A stretch of 64,000 nt of DNA, taken from contig JAFDWB010000094.1 in assembly GCA_018268675.1 (NCBI GenBank), positions 1-64,000 of the forward strand, in the 5' to 3' direction. Under the pieces are notes generated by a model. That model was not told where the DNA came from. It saw nothing but the letters and a program-made list of their open reading frames with translations, and searched no databases. Origin of the DNA: Actinomycetota bacterium. GTDB lineage: Bacteria > Actinomycetota > Thermoleophilia > Solirubrobacterales > 70-9. Positions 34,294 through 42,505 of this stretch are shown here, in pieces. Made by a program: the position numbers and the translations under genes. Position 1 is the first letter of the stretch, and each line of letters starts with the position of its first letter.

Positions 34294-36425
34294 TCTTCCT
34301 CCGAGGCTCGGGCGGCGGGGGGCGCGGGTGACCCTTCTCTCACGAACTGCGGGGAGGTTCGTCCAGGATCACCCGCGCCCCCCGCGGTCGCGCTTCGGGT
34401 GGCGACGATCGTCCCGAACTCGTCTACTGAAGCGGACCAGCCCGGTGGCAGCACGAGGGTGGACTCGGGGAGCTCGAAGATGACGGGGCCCTCGGCGGAC
34501 TGGTTGGCAGGCGGCTCGCCGCGGAGGACGGGGGTGTCGATCCAGGCGTTGGCGAAGCGGACCTTGCGGGAGGACTCCTCGATGCTTCCGTTTGCCGACG
34601 CCGGGCGGGGGTCGGGGCCATCGATGATCAGGGCGAGGCGGATGTCGACGAGGACCACTTCGCCGTCGGGGTCGCGGTGGCCGTAGCGGGCTTCGTGGGC
34701 GTCTTCGAAGCAGGCGATCAGGTCGGCCGGGTCGGGCTCGGGTTCGCCGGGGATCGGGAGCTCGAAGGCCTGGCCGGCGTAACGCATCCCATAGACCACG
34801 TCAGCTCGGGCCTCGCCGAGGCCCTCTTGTTGATGGGCCGAAAACCGCGCTATATCAGCGGTTTTCGGCCCATCAACGTCGTGGTTGCGGCTCGCGGTCG
34901 CTCGCAGGTCCCTCACCTCGGTGGCGATCCGGGCGGCGGTCAGGTCGGGGCCGGACAGCATCACCGTGCGGGCGGTGTCGCGGCGGCGGTCGGAGGCGCA
35001 GAGGCCGAAGGCGGAGAGGACGCCGCCCGCGCGGGGGCAGAGCAGGCGGTCGATCCCCAGCTCCTCGGCGATCGCCGCGGCGTGCATCGGGCCGGCGCCG
35101 CCGAAGGGCAGGAGGGCGAAGCGACGGGGGTCGACGCCGCGCTCGACGGTGACCACGCGGAGCGCCCGCACCATCTCCTGGTTGGCGACGCGGACGATCC
35201 CGGCGGCGGTCTCCAGGGGGTCGAGGCCGAGCTCGGCGCCGAGCGCGCCGACCGCCCGCTCGGCGGCCTTGGGGTCGAGCGCGACGCCGCCCGCCAGGGT
35301 CGAGTCGGCGGCGAGGTTGCCGAGCACCAGGTTGGCGTCGGTGACCGTCGGCTCGGTGCCACCGCGCCCGTAGCAGGCGGGCCCGGGGACGGCGCCCGCC
35401 GAGCGCGGCCCGACCCGCAGGGCGCCACCCAGGTCGCGCCAGCCGATCGAGCCGCCGCCCGCGCCGACCGTGTGGACGTCGACCGTCGGCAGCTGGATCG
35501 GGCGCCCGTCGATCGTGCGCGAGTCGGTGCGCCGCACGGCGCCGTCCTCGACCATGCAGACGTCGCAGGAGGTGCCGCCCATGTCGAAGCCGAGCGCGTT
35601 GCCGTCGCCGGAGAGGCGGGCGAGGAGCCCGGCGCCGACCGCGCCGCCCGCCGGGCCGGAGAGGACGCTCCAGGCTCCGGCGCGGGCGGCCTCCGTGGCC
35701 GGGGCGACGCCGCCGGAGGAGAGCATCACCTGTGGCTCGGGCAGGCCCGCCGCCGCGGTCGCGTCCTCCAGTCGCCCCAGATAGCGGCCGAGCAGGGGCG
35801 AGAGGTAGGCGTCGATCGCCGTGGTCGAGGCGCGCTCGTACTCGCGGAACCGCGGCAGCACCTCGTGGGAGGCGGAGACGTGGAGGGCGGGCAGGCGCTC
35901 GCGCAGGTGGGCGGCGAGGCGGCGCTCGTGGGTCGGGTCGAGGTAGGAGAAGAGCAGGCAGATCGCCACCGACTCGGCGCCCGCCTCCGCCAGCGCCGCC
36001 GCGAGGCGCTCCGGCTCGCCGTCGGCGAGCGGCTCGACGATCCCCTCCGGCCCGATCCGCTCGGCCGCCTCGAGCTTCAGCCCCTCCGCGATCAGCGGCG
36101 CCGGCTTCGGCGCGCAGAGGTGGTAGAGGCTGGGACGGTCCTGGCGCGCGATCTCGAGCACGTCGGCGAAGCCTTTGGTCGCGATCAGCGCCGTCCGCGC
36201 CCCCCGTTCCTCGAGCAGCGCGTTCGTCCCCACCGTCATCCCGTGGGCGAAGACATCGACGTCGGCGGGTCGGGCGCCCGCCCCCGCAAGCACCGCCTCG
36301 ACCGCCGCCATCACCGCCCGCGACTCGTCCCCGGGCGTGCTCGGCACCTTCGCCGTGTGCACGTGCCCGTCGTCGAGCAGCACCGCGTCGGTGAAGGTCC
36401 CACCGACGTCGACCCCGAGCAGCAT
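34290..36425 (-). CDS. hyuA: Hydantoinase A/oxoprolinase-family subunit
   Basis: A 711-residue HyuA protein with the N-terminal actin-like ATPase motif LGVDVGGTFTDAVLLDD, a middle FDMGGTSCDVCMVEDG and C-terminal VDIRLALIIDG. It energises ring opening together with HyuB. Two repeat palindromes lie inside the reading frame: one adding DGPKTADIARFSAHQ in a linker, and one forming most of an extra C-terminal tail (GAGDPGRTSPQF). The ATG overlap with hyuB indicates an operon. Confidence 0.93.
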   Translation of the reverse strand: MLLGVDVGGTFTDAVLLDDGHVHTAKVPSTPGDESRAVMAAVEAVLAGAGARPADVDVFAHGMTVGTNALLEERGARTALIATKGFADVLEIARQDRPSLYHLCAPKPAPLIAEGLKLEAAERIGPEGIVEPLADGEPERLAAALAEAGAESVAICLLFSYLDPTHERRLAAHLRERLPALHVSASHEVLPRFREYERASTTAIDAYLSPLLGRYLGRLEDATAAAGLPEPQVMLSSGGVAPATEAARAGAWSVLSGPAGGAVGAGLLARLSGDGNALGFDMGGTSCDVCMVEDGAVRRTDSRTIDGRPIQLPTVDVHTVGAGGGSIGWRDLGGALRVGPRSAGAVPGPACYGRGGTEPTVTDANLVLGNLAADSTLAGGVALDPKAAERAVGALGAELGLDPLETAAGIVRVANQEMVRALRVVTVERGVDPRRFALLPFGGAGPMHAAAIAEELGIDRLLCPRAGGVLSAFGLCASDRRRDTARTVMLSGPDLTAARIATEVRDLRATASRNHDVDGPKTADIARFSAHQQEGLGEARADVVYGMRYAGQAFELPIPGEPEPDPADLIACFEDAHEARYGHRDPDGEVVLVDIRLALIIDGPDPRPASANGSIEESSRKVRFANAWIDTPVLRGEPPANQSAEGPVIFELPESTLVLPPGWSASVDEFGTIVATRSATAGGAGDPGRTSPQFVREGSPAPPAARASEEE
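34316..34384 (-). repeat. In-frame palindrome with conserved 29-base loop, copy 2
   Basis: A 20-bp stem (34316-34335 with 34365-34384, one G-T pair) encloses a 29-base loop (34336-34364) identical at 27 of 29 bases to the loop at 2966-2994 on the other strand. The stem sequence is unrelated. It encodes the disordered HyuA tail. Confidence 0.85.
34830..34876. repeat. Perfect 19-bp palindrome inside hyuA
   Basis: TTGATGGGCCGAAAACCGC (34830-34848) and its exact complement (34858-34876) flank the 9-base loop GCTATATCA. Its AT-rich middle differs from the surrounding GC-rich coding sequence, so it looks inserted. Confidence 0.8.
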
Positions 36426-36435
36426 CCGGCTGACG

Positions 36436-37878
36436 CTACTCCCAGGTCTCGCGGCGCACCGAGCCGTCGGGGGCGAGGACGACGTGGACGGCGTCGAGGG
36501 ACGGGTCGGTCTCCGGGCAGTCGGTACGCAGGTGGGGGCCGCGCGACTCCCGGCGCTCCAGCGCCGCCTGGGCGATCGCTTTCGCCAACGGGTAGGGATC
36601 CGGGATCAGGGCCGCCAGGTCGGTCGGGTTACGGAGCGGGCCGGCGCGGCGCCAGACCGCGTCGCGGGTCTCGTCGGTCGGCGGGTCGAAGCGCCACTCG
36701 GGCTCCGCCGGGCGCGCTCCCTCCGGCTCCCCGAGCGAGGCGCGCGCGGCCCGCCCGCCGAAGACGAAGCACTCGCTGAGCGAGTTCGAGGCCAGGCGGT
36801 TGGCGCCGTGCAGACCGGTGCAGGAGCACTCCCCGACCGCGTAGAGGCCGGGCAGCGAGGAGCGCCCGTCGAGGTCGGTCGCGATCCCGCCCATCGTGTA
36901 GTGGGCGGCGGGGGAGACCGGCACCGGCTCCGCCTTCGGGTCGAGCCCCGCCTCGGCGAGCGAGGCGAAGACGTTGGGGAAGCGGGCCGGGTCGATCGCG
37001 CGCAGATCGAGCCGCACCGCGTTCGTCCCCTCCTCGCGCAGCTTGGCGAGGATCGCCGCGCTCACCTCGTCGCGCGGCGCCAGCTCGTCGGTGAAGCGCT
37101 CGCCGTCGGCGCCGAGCAGCTGGGCGCCCTCGCCGCGGATCGCCTCGGTGATCAGCTGGCCGTCGAAAGGGGTGCCCGGGAGCGCGAGCGCGGTCGGATG
37201 GAACTGGCAGAACTCGAGGTCGGCGAGGTCGGCCCCGGCCGCCGCGCCGAAGACCGGCCCGGCGCCGATCGCGCCGCGCGGGTTCGTCGTCCGCCGCCAG
37301 AGCGCCGCGGCGCCGCCGGTCGCCAGCACCGTCGCCCGCGAGCCGAGCGCGCCCGCGTCGGTGATCACCCCGTGGCAGCGCGCGCCGTCGGACCAGAGCG
37401 CCGTCGCCGAAGTGCGCTCGCGGACCTCGATCCGGTCGTCTTCGGCGACCATCGCGGCGAGCTTCGAGGTGATCTCGCGGCCGGTCTGGCTGCCGCCGGA
37501 GTGGACGATGCGCCGCGCCGAGTGGCCGCCCTCGAGGCCGAGCGCCAGCCGCCCCTCCTGGTCGAGGTCGAAGACGACCCCGCGGGCCTGCAGGTCGCGG
37601 ACCGCGGCGGGGGCCTCTTCGACCAGCGCCCGCACCGCGGCGGGGCGGCAGAGGCCGCGGCCGGCCGCGATCGTGTCCTCGGCGTGGCGCGCCGGCGAGT
37701 CGCCTGGCTCGAGCGCCGCGGCCAGGCCGCCCTGCGCCCAGAAGCTGGCGCTCTGGCTCAGTGGCGTGCGGGAGACGACGCAGACGCGGCCACCCAGCTC
37801 GGCGGCGCGCAGTGCGGTCCAGAGTCCGGCGGCGCCGCCGCCGACGACGGCGACGTCGTACTCGGCGACCGCGGCTAT
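36436..37878 (-). CDS. nadB: L-aspartate oxidase NadB without a canonical start codon
   Basis: About 480 residues. FAD-binding motif VAVVGGGAAGLWTALRA, then SASFWAQGGLAA, TGGAAALWRRTTNP, EFCQFHPTAL and HYTMGGIATDLDGRSSLPGLYAVGE are diagnostic of NadB, which makes iminoaspartate for NAD synthesis. The FAD motif lies upstream of the first usable GTG (37635). In frame above it there is no ATG, GTG or TTG; the best candidate is ATA at 37878, overlapping the previous stop with GGAGG about 10 bases before. A sequencing error is an alternative. NadA and NadC genes are not in the window. Confidence 0.85.
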   Translation of the reverse strand: MAAVAEYDVAVVGGGAAGLWTALRAAELGGRVCVVSRTPLSQSASFWAQGGLAAALEPGDSPARHAEDTIAAGRGLCRPAAVRALVEEAPAAVRDLQARGVVFDLDQEGRLALGLEGGHSARRIVHSGGSQTGREITSKLAAMVAEDDRIEVRERTSATALWSDGARCHGVITDAGALGSRATVLATGGAAALWRRTTNPRGAIGAGPVFGAAAGADLADLEFCQFHPTALALPGTPFDGQLITEAIRGEGAQLLGADGERFTDELAPRDEVSAAILAKLREEGTNAVRLDLRAIDPARFPNVFASLAEAGLDPKAEPVPVSPAAHYTMGGIATDLDGRSSLPGLYAVGECSCTGLHGANRLASNSLSECFVFGGRAARASLGEPEGARPAEPEWRFDPPTDETRDAVWRRAGPLRNPTDLAALIPDPYPLAKAIAQAALERRESRGPHLRTDCPETDPSLDAVHVVLAPDGSVRRETWE

Positions 37879-38315
37879 CGCTCCCCGCCCTCCCGGCGGA
37901 TCTTGTCGATCCGCTCGCGCAGCCAGGCGGCGGCGCCTTCGCGGGCGCGGGCGCTCTCCGCCGCCACCGCTTCCTCGGCCTCTTCGGCGCGGCGCTCGGC
38001 GGCGGCGATGCGGTCCTCGGCGGCGTCGGTCTGTTCCTCGATCTCGCCGAGGCGCTCTTCGGCCGCGGCGATCGCCCGCTCTTTCGCCTCGCGCTCTTTC
38101 GCCAGCTCTTCCTCGTGGCGCAGCTCGAGCTCTTTGCGGTCGCGCTCGGCGGCGGCGCGCTGGCGCTCGATGTCGGCCTCCAGCGCGCGGATCTCGGCCT
38201 CGGCCCGCTGTTCGGCGGCCGCGGCGGCCTCGGCGGCGGCGGCGAGGGTCCGCTCGGCCTCGCTGATCCGCGCCCCTATCCCGCCTGCCGCTGCGTTCGA
38301 GTGCTCGTCGCTCAT
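37875..38315 (-). CDS. Coiled-coil protein
   Basis: A 146-residue protein starting MSDEHSN, with an almost continuous Ala/Glu/Arg-rich coiled coil from about residue 18 to the end (EAEIRALEADIERQRAAAER, KELELRHEEELAKEREAKER). There is no enzymatic motif. A TTG start 54 bases upstream is possible but less likely. It overlaps nadB by 4 bases. Function unknown. Confidence 0.65.
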   Translation of the reverse strand: MSDEHSNAAAGGIGARISEAERTLAAAAEAAAAAEQRAEAEIRALEADIERQRAAAERDRKELELRHEEELAKEREAKERAIAAAEERLGEIEEQTDAAEDRIAAAERRAEEAEEAVAAESARAREGAAAWLRERIDKIRREGGER

Positions 38316-38371
38316 CTCGGAGTCCGCTCCGCGTCCCGGCGGAGATTTTCGATCGACGCCAAGGCCCAAAT

Positions 38372-39316
38372 CTAAACCGGGTGGGCGGTCAGGTGCCGGT
38401 AGACCTCGATCACGCGCTCGGCCATCGGCCCGGCGGCGAGGGTCGCGGCGCGGGCGGCGCCCGCCACGCGGGGGTCGGCGGCGGCGAGGTGAGGGCGGGC
38501 GGCGGCGGCCCAGCGCCCGGCATCGAAGGGGGCGCAGAGGCAGCCCTCGACGCCCGCCAGGAGGTAGGGCGCGACGCCGACCGGGGTCGAGAGGACCGGC
38601 ACGTCGCAGGCGAGCGCCTCGATCGCCGCCATGCCGAAGCCCTCATAGTCGGAGGTGACGACGACGGCGTCGGCGGCGTTCATCCAGGTGGCCATCGCCT
38701 CGGGGTCGATCGAACCGCCGGTGAGGAGCTCGGCCTCCGCGGCGGCGGCGAGCGCCGCGGCGCGGTCGTGGCGCTTCTCGGGCCGGCCGGGGTCGGCGGG
38801 GAAGAAGAGGTAGCGGCCGGCCGGGTCGAGGCCGAGCGCGGCGCGGGCGGCGACGCGCGGGGCGGGGGCGAAGCGCCCGAGCTCGGGGCCGCAGGGGAGG
38901 ACCACGGCACCGGGGACGGGGGGCAGGCCGGGGCGGCCGTTCTCCTCCTCGTAGAGGGCGCGTGAGACGGTGGCGACGAGGTCGGCCTGCCAGGCGAGGC
39001 GGCGGGAGAGCGGCCCGACGATCGGGTGGCGCACGTCGGTGCCGTGGAAGGTGACGAGGAGCGGCCGGGCGCCGGCGGCGCGGGCGACCCAGCCGGCGAG
39101 GCCGTAGTGGGCGTGGACGAGGTCGAAGCGCTCGCGGCGCAGCAGGGCGCGGAGGCGCCGCAGCGCCGGCAGGTAGTTCGAGCTGCCGCGCGGGAAGCCG
39201 AACTCCTCGACCTCGATGCCCCGCTCGCGAATCGCCGCGACCTGGTCGCGGACCCAACGGCCACGCTGCGGGGTGGTCGCGTCGGGGACGAGGTTGGTGA
39301 CGACGAGGACGCGCAT
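38372..39316 (-). CDS. GT4-type glycosyltransferase
   Basis: A 314-residue GT-B fold glycosyltransferase: N-terminal VLVVTNLVPDATTPQRG, FDLVHAHYGLAGW, FHGTDVRHPI, and C-terminal nucleotide-sugar region VVTSDYEGFGMAAIEALACDVPVLST with the E-x7-E pattern. The length is short for the family (usually 350-400). The C-terminal donor domain appears compact around LFFPADPGRPEKRHDRA. Acceptor and sugar are unknown; probably envelope glycan. Confidence 0.88.
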   Translation of the reverse strand: MRVLVVTNLVPDATTPQRGRWVRDQVAAIRERGIEVEEFGFPRGSSNYLPALRRLRALLRRERFDLVHAHYGLAGWVARAAGARPLLVTFHGTDVRHPIVGPLSRRLAWQADLVATVSRALYEEENGRPGLPPVPGAVVLPCGPELGRFAPAPRVAARAALGLDPAGRYLFFPADPGRPEKRHDRAAALAAAAEAELLTGGSIDPEAMATWMNAADAVVVTSDYEGFGMAAIEALACDVPVLSTPVGVAPYLLAGVEGCLCAPFDAGRWAAAARPHLAAADPRVAGAARAATLAAGPMAERVIEVYRHLTAHPV

Positions 39317-39404
39317 CGCCGCAGGGTATCCCGGGTTATCCGGGGAATAATGGTGCGGCGATGATGGACGGCGAGGATTCGACGGTGCGGTGTGAGGCTC
39401 GGCG

Positions 39405-39429
39405 TTCGAGCGGCCGGCCGCCGCTCGAA
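39405..39429. repeat. Hairpin in the divergent region before the protease gene
   Basis: A perfect 10-bp stem TTCGAGCGGC/GCCGCTCGAA with 5-base loop, between the divergent glycosyltransferase and protease genes; possibly regulatory. Confidence 0.5.
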
Positions 39430-39449
39430 GTCTGCTTGAGTGGTGGGGA

Positions 39450-40358
39450 ATGACCCGTGTGAAGCTCGCGATCCTGGCCGTCTCCGCGGCATGCCTGGCG
39501 CTCGGCGGGAGCGCCGCCGCCGCGTCGCCGCCGCCGTCGATCTCCTTCCGTGAGCACGCCGCCGCGGCGCGCAGCTTCTGGACGCCCGCCCGGATGCGCG
39601 CGGCGCGGCCGCTCGAAGGGACGCCGCCGGCCCACGCGTCGGGTCTCAACCCGGAACTCACCGCGACCTCCGAAACGATCGCCGACCCGACCGAACCGCA
39701 GTACCGCGTGAACGGCGCGATCTTCATCTCCGAAGGCGCCGGGATCGGTTACGGCCGCTGCTCGGGCACCTCGGTCGTCTCGCCGAGCGAAAGCGTCGTC
39801 ATCACCGCCGGCCACTGCGTCTACGACGAAGGGATCTGGTCGGATCGCAAGTGGGTCTTCGTCCCCGCCTACCACCACGGCGAACGGCCCTTCGGCACCT
39901 TCACCGCCCACTGGCTGGGGACGACGCCCGCCTGGCACGCGCACGAAAACGAGAACTACGACGTCGGCGCGGCGGTGGTCGGCCGCAACGAAAAAGGCCA
40001 GACGCTGGCGGCGGCGGTCGGCGCCGACCGGGTCGCGACCGGACTCTCCCCGAAGCAGACTTTCGACGTCTACGGCTACCCGGTCGAAAAGCCGTTCAAC
40101 GGCGGCACCCTGCAGGTCTGCCGCGAAGCGGCCTTCGAGGGTCACGATTTCGGCTCGCTCTTCGAACCGGGACCGCTCGACCTGGCGATCAGCTGTGACG
40201 ACAGCGCCGGCGGCTCGGGCGGCGCCTGGGTGATCGAAGGCAACGTCGTCAACGGCGTGACGACCTACGGCTACCCGAGCGACCCGTTCACGAACTTCGG
40301 GCCGTACTTCGGCAAGGACGTCGCGAAGCTCTACGCGCGGGCGAAACAGGTGAAATGA
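39450..40358 (+). CDS. Secreted trypsin-like serine protease
   Basis: A 302-residue exported protein with signal peptide (VKLAILAVSAACLALGGSAAA) and a chymotrypsin-fold domain: His in VVITAGHCVYD, Asp in ENYDVGAAVV and Ser in DDSAGGSGGAWV. An N-terminal propeptide of about 60 residues probably precedes the domain (YRVNGAIFI). Cysteines around the His and Ser loops likely form disulfides. The next gene starts inside its stop codon. Confidence 0.9.
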   Translation: MTRVKLAILAVSAACLALGGSAAAASPPPSISFREHAAAARSFWTPARMRAARPLEGTPPAHASGLNPELTATSETIADPTEPQYRVNGAIFISEGAGIGYGRCSGTSVVSPSESVVITAGHCVYDEGIWSDRKWVFVPAYHHGERPFGTFTAHWLGTTPAWHAHENENYDVGAAVVGRNEKGQTLAAAVGADRVATGLSPKQTFDVYGYPVEKPFNGGTLQVCREAAFEGHDFGSLFEPGPLDLAISCDDSAGGSGGAWVIEGNVVNGVTTYGYPSDPFTNFGPYFGKDVAKLYARAKQVK

Positions 40359-41362
40359 GGGGCGCGCACCGACAACCGCCCGCCCGGCGCGCCCGCCCCG
40401 CCCGGTGCGTTCGCACTTATCGACACTATGCGTGGATAACTGCGAACGCGCTCGCGGCGCTGGCGGTGATCGGCGGCGGCGCGCTCACCTCGGCGGCGCT
40501 CGGCGCCCCGGGTGGGGCGGCGCCGGGCGGCGCGGGGCACACCGGGCACCCCCTGGAAGTCGAACCGCGCCTCCAGATCCTCGGCTCCGACGGCTACCGC
40601 CTGCTGATCTCGGCGCGGGCGGCGACGGTGACGATCGGGGTCTCGCCGAAGGGCAACACGCCGCGCGCCGGCTCCTCGACCACCTACGTCGCCCGCGGCG
40701 TCTCCGGCCCGCACGGCATCCACGCCGATTTCCACCAGTTCGGCCGCGTCGACCTGAAGTTCCACCCGACCGCGGCGGCCGCGCGCGGGCTGCCGCCCGA
40801 CTGCTTCGGCGGCACCACCGGGGCGGCGACGATCCCCGGCTACTTCACCGGGACCGTCGATTTCCACGGCCAGGGCGGCTACACGGGCGCGACGGCGCAC
40901 CGGGCCCGCGGCGAGGTCGTCCTGCCGCCCACCGAACAGTGCCCCCTGGTGGCAGGCGGCGCCAACCCGCTGGTCGAAGACCCGAGCGTCGAGCTGCCGC
41001 CCGCGAAGACGCGGATGAACCTCAGCGCCTTCGACAAAGCCGGTACCGGCGGCCTCTTCTTCTTCGCCCGGCGGGCGGGCAAGACCGGCTTCTACGCGGA
41101 ACGCTTCGGGACGGTCGGGCGGATCGGCCTGCTGAGCTTCGACTACGCGCTCGGCCCCCGCTCGAGCTTCGTCTCCGACCCCAAGGTCAGCTTCGGCAGC
41201 GTCCACCCGCCGAAGCCCTTCCTCGGCTCGGCGACCTTGAGCCGCGGCCCCGGCGGCACCCGCACCTGGACCGGCACTCTTGTCGCCACCTTCCCCGGCG
41301 GCGAAACCGTCCCCCTCACCGGCGACCAGTTCCACACCTCCCTTTCCAGAAGCTTTCCCTAG
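40355..41362 (+). CDS. Exported protein of unknown function, downstream of the protease
   Basis: A 335-residue protein with an Arg-rich N-terminus, then hydrophobic NALAALAVIGGGALTSAALGA as signal or anchor. The mature part is beta-rich (FGRVDLKFHPTA, YFTGTVDFHGQGGYT, GTLVATFPGG) and has two widely spaced cysteines. It overlaps the protease stop (ATGA), so it may be a partner, inhibitor or substrate. The first codons carry the leader hairpin also found at 2117-2159. Confidence 0.7.
   Translation: MRGAHRQPPARRARPARCVRTYRHYAWITANALAALAVIGGGALTSAALGAPGGAAPGGAGHTGHPLEVEPRLQILGSDGYRLLISARAATVTIGVSPKGNTPRAGSSTTYVARGVSGPHGIHADFHQFGRVDLKFHPTAAAARGLPPDCFGGTTGAATIPGYFTGTVDFHGQGGYTGATAHRARGEVVLPPTEQCPLVAGGANPLVEDPSVELPPAKTRMNLSAFDKAGTGGLFFFARRAGKTGFYAERFGTVGRIGLLSFDYALGPRSSFVSDPKVSFGSVHPPKPFLGSATLSRGPGGTRTWTGTLVATFPGGETVPLTGDQFHTSLSRSFP
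40407..40449 (+). repeat. Leader hairpin repeat, copy 2
   Basis: GCGTTCGCA pairs with TGCGAACGC, then TTATC with GATAA and CAC with GTG around the tip TATGC. It is the same length and position relative to the signal sequence as the copy at 2117-2159, and codes for YAWITANALAAL. Confidence 0.6.
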
Positions 41363-41447
41363 TCGTCACCCAATTGGCACTCGCGCGTCTTGTTCGGTGC
41401 GCATTCGAGGTTGAGCATCGCCCTCGCCAAACGAGGAAGGGAGAGCG

Positions 41448-41663
41448 ATGTTCTACGCAGTCCTGGGATACCTGCACGCCGCCCTGTGGCGGACCAACCT
41501 CGCCGTCACCCGGCGGGTGAGGGCGATCCACGCCCTCGCCGGGGAGCGCGGCCAGGGGACGGTCGAGTACGTCGGCCTGATCCTCCTGGTGTCGCTGTTG
41601 ATGGTCGGGATGGTGGCGGCCATGAAGGGGTTCAATAGTTATTTGACTAAGGGGGGATACTAA
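41448..41663 (+). pseudogene. Left fragment of a Flp/Tad-type pilin gene, disrupted by the integrative element
   Basis: It encodes GQGTVEYVGLILLVSLLMVGM, a Flp-pilin-like processing site and helix, preceded by a ~34-residue leader. After MKGF the codons run into element DNA and stop at 71 residues. Joining the AA at 41634-41635 to the AA at 50058-50059 restores one frame of 88 codons ([12 protein letters not shown]...), so the original gene was an intact small pilin. The present 71-residue chimera keeps the helix and might still be made. GGAAGGGAG precedes the ATG. Confidence 0.8.
41634..41635. other. attL crossover dinucleotide (AA)
   Basis: Left junction of the element. AA here and at 50058-50059 are the only frame-restoring dinucleotide pair found, and the element arms CCCCCCTTA/TAAGGGGGG sit symmetrically 12 bases on either side of it in the reconstructed attP. 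Confidence 0.7.
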
Positions 41664-41734
41664 CCGATAGGGCGGACGGAGGGGCACGCGGCTCGAAGTC
41701 GAAGCTCACACAGAAATGGCGACCTAGGGATGTG

Positions 41735-41748
41735 CGAACATATGTTCG
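41735..41748. promoter_or_regulatory. LexA (SOS) box
   Basis: CGAACATATGTTCG is a perfect 14-base palindrome matching the actinobacterial LexA consensus CGAAC-N4-GTTCG. It lies 28 bases before the ATG of the DUF5131 gene. Confidence 0.85.
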
Positions 41749-41776
41749 TATTGTCTCGGAACTAAGGTAGGAAGCG

Positions 41777-42505
41777 ATGGCGGATCGAAGCGCAATTGAG
41801 TGGACCGAGGCGACCTGGAATCCGGTTACCGGATGCGATCAGGTCTCTCCCGGTTGCGCCCACTGCTACGCGAAGACCTTCGCGGAGAGGTGGCGGGGAG
41901 TGCCCGGTCATCCATACGAGCAGGGCTTCGACCTACGGATGTGGCCGCAGCGCTTAGGACAGCCGCTGAAATGGAAGCGGCCTAGAACGATCTTCGTGAA
42001 CTCGATGAGCGATCTGTTCCATGAGCGCATCCCGGCTTCATTTATCGCCGAAGTCTTCGACGTGATGGTGGAAGCGGATCAACACGTATTTCAAGTACTG
42101 ACCAAGCGCCCCCATCGAGTTCTCGAACTCGCGTCCGAGCTTCCGTGGCCGTCGAATGTATGGATGGGCGTCTCGATCGAGAATCGGCGCTTCGTCCATC
42201 GGGCCGACTTGCTGCGGGAGGTTCCGGCGGCCGTTCGCTTCATTTCCGCCGAGCCACTTCTTGGCCCGCTGGAAGGGCTCGATCTGGAAGCGATTGATTG
42301 GCTGATTGCGGGTGGAGAGTCGGGGCCCGGGCATCGGCGTATCGACGAGGGATGGGTCATTGAGCTCCGCGACCGCTGTCTCGACGATGAAGTAGCTTTT
42401 TTCTTCAAGCAGTGGGGCGGAGCGAGGCCGAAGTCGGGAGGCCGTGAATTGCAGGGGCAGACGTGGGACCAGGTGCCGAGAGTTCGCGAGACGATCGCGG
42501 TCTAA
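41777..42505 (+). CDS. DUF5131 (phage Gp37/Gp68) three-Cys-motif protein
   Basis: A 242-residue protein opening SAIEWTEATWNPVTGCDQVS, with the three-cysteine motif C-x6-C-x2-C (GCDQVSPGCAHCYA), the hallmark of a radical-SAM-like phage Gp37/Gp68 family. Other conserved blocks are IFVNSMSDLFHE, QVLTKRPHR, NVWMGVSIEN, FISAEPLLGPL and AFFFKQWGG. The family usually sits beside a TcmP partner gene, as here. The reaction is not established. It is the first gene behind the LexA box and overlaps tcmP. Confidence 0.92.
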   Translation: MADRSAIEWTEATWNPVTGCDQVSPGCAHCYAKTFAERWRGVPGHPYEQGFDLRMWPQRLGQPLKWKRPRTIFVNSMSDLFHERIPASFIAEVFDVMVEADQHVFQVLTKRPHRVLELASELPWPSNVWMGVSIENRRFVHRADLLREVPAAVRFISAEPLLGPLEGLDLEAIDWLIAGGESGPGHRRIDEGWVIELRDRCLDDEVAFFFKQWGGARPKSGGRELQGQTWDQVPRVRETIAV

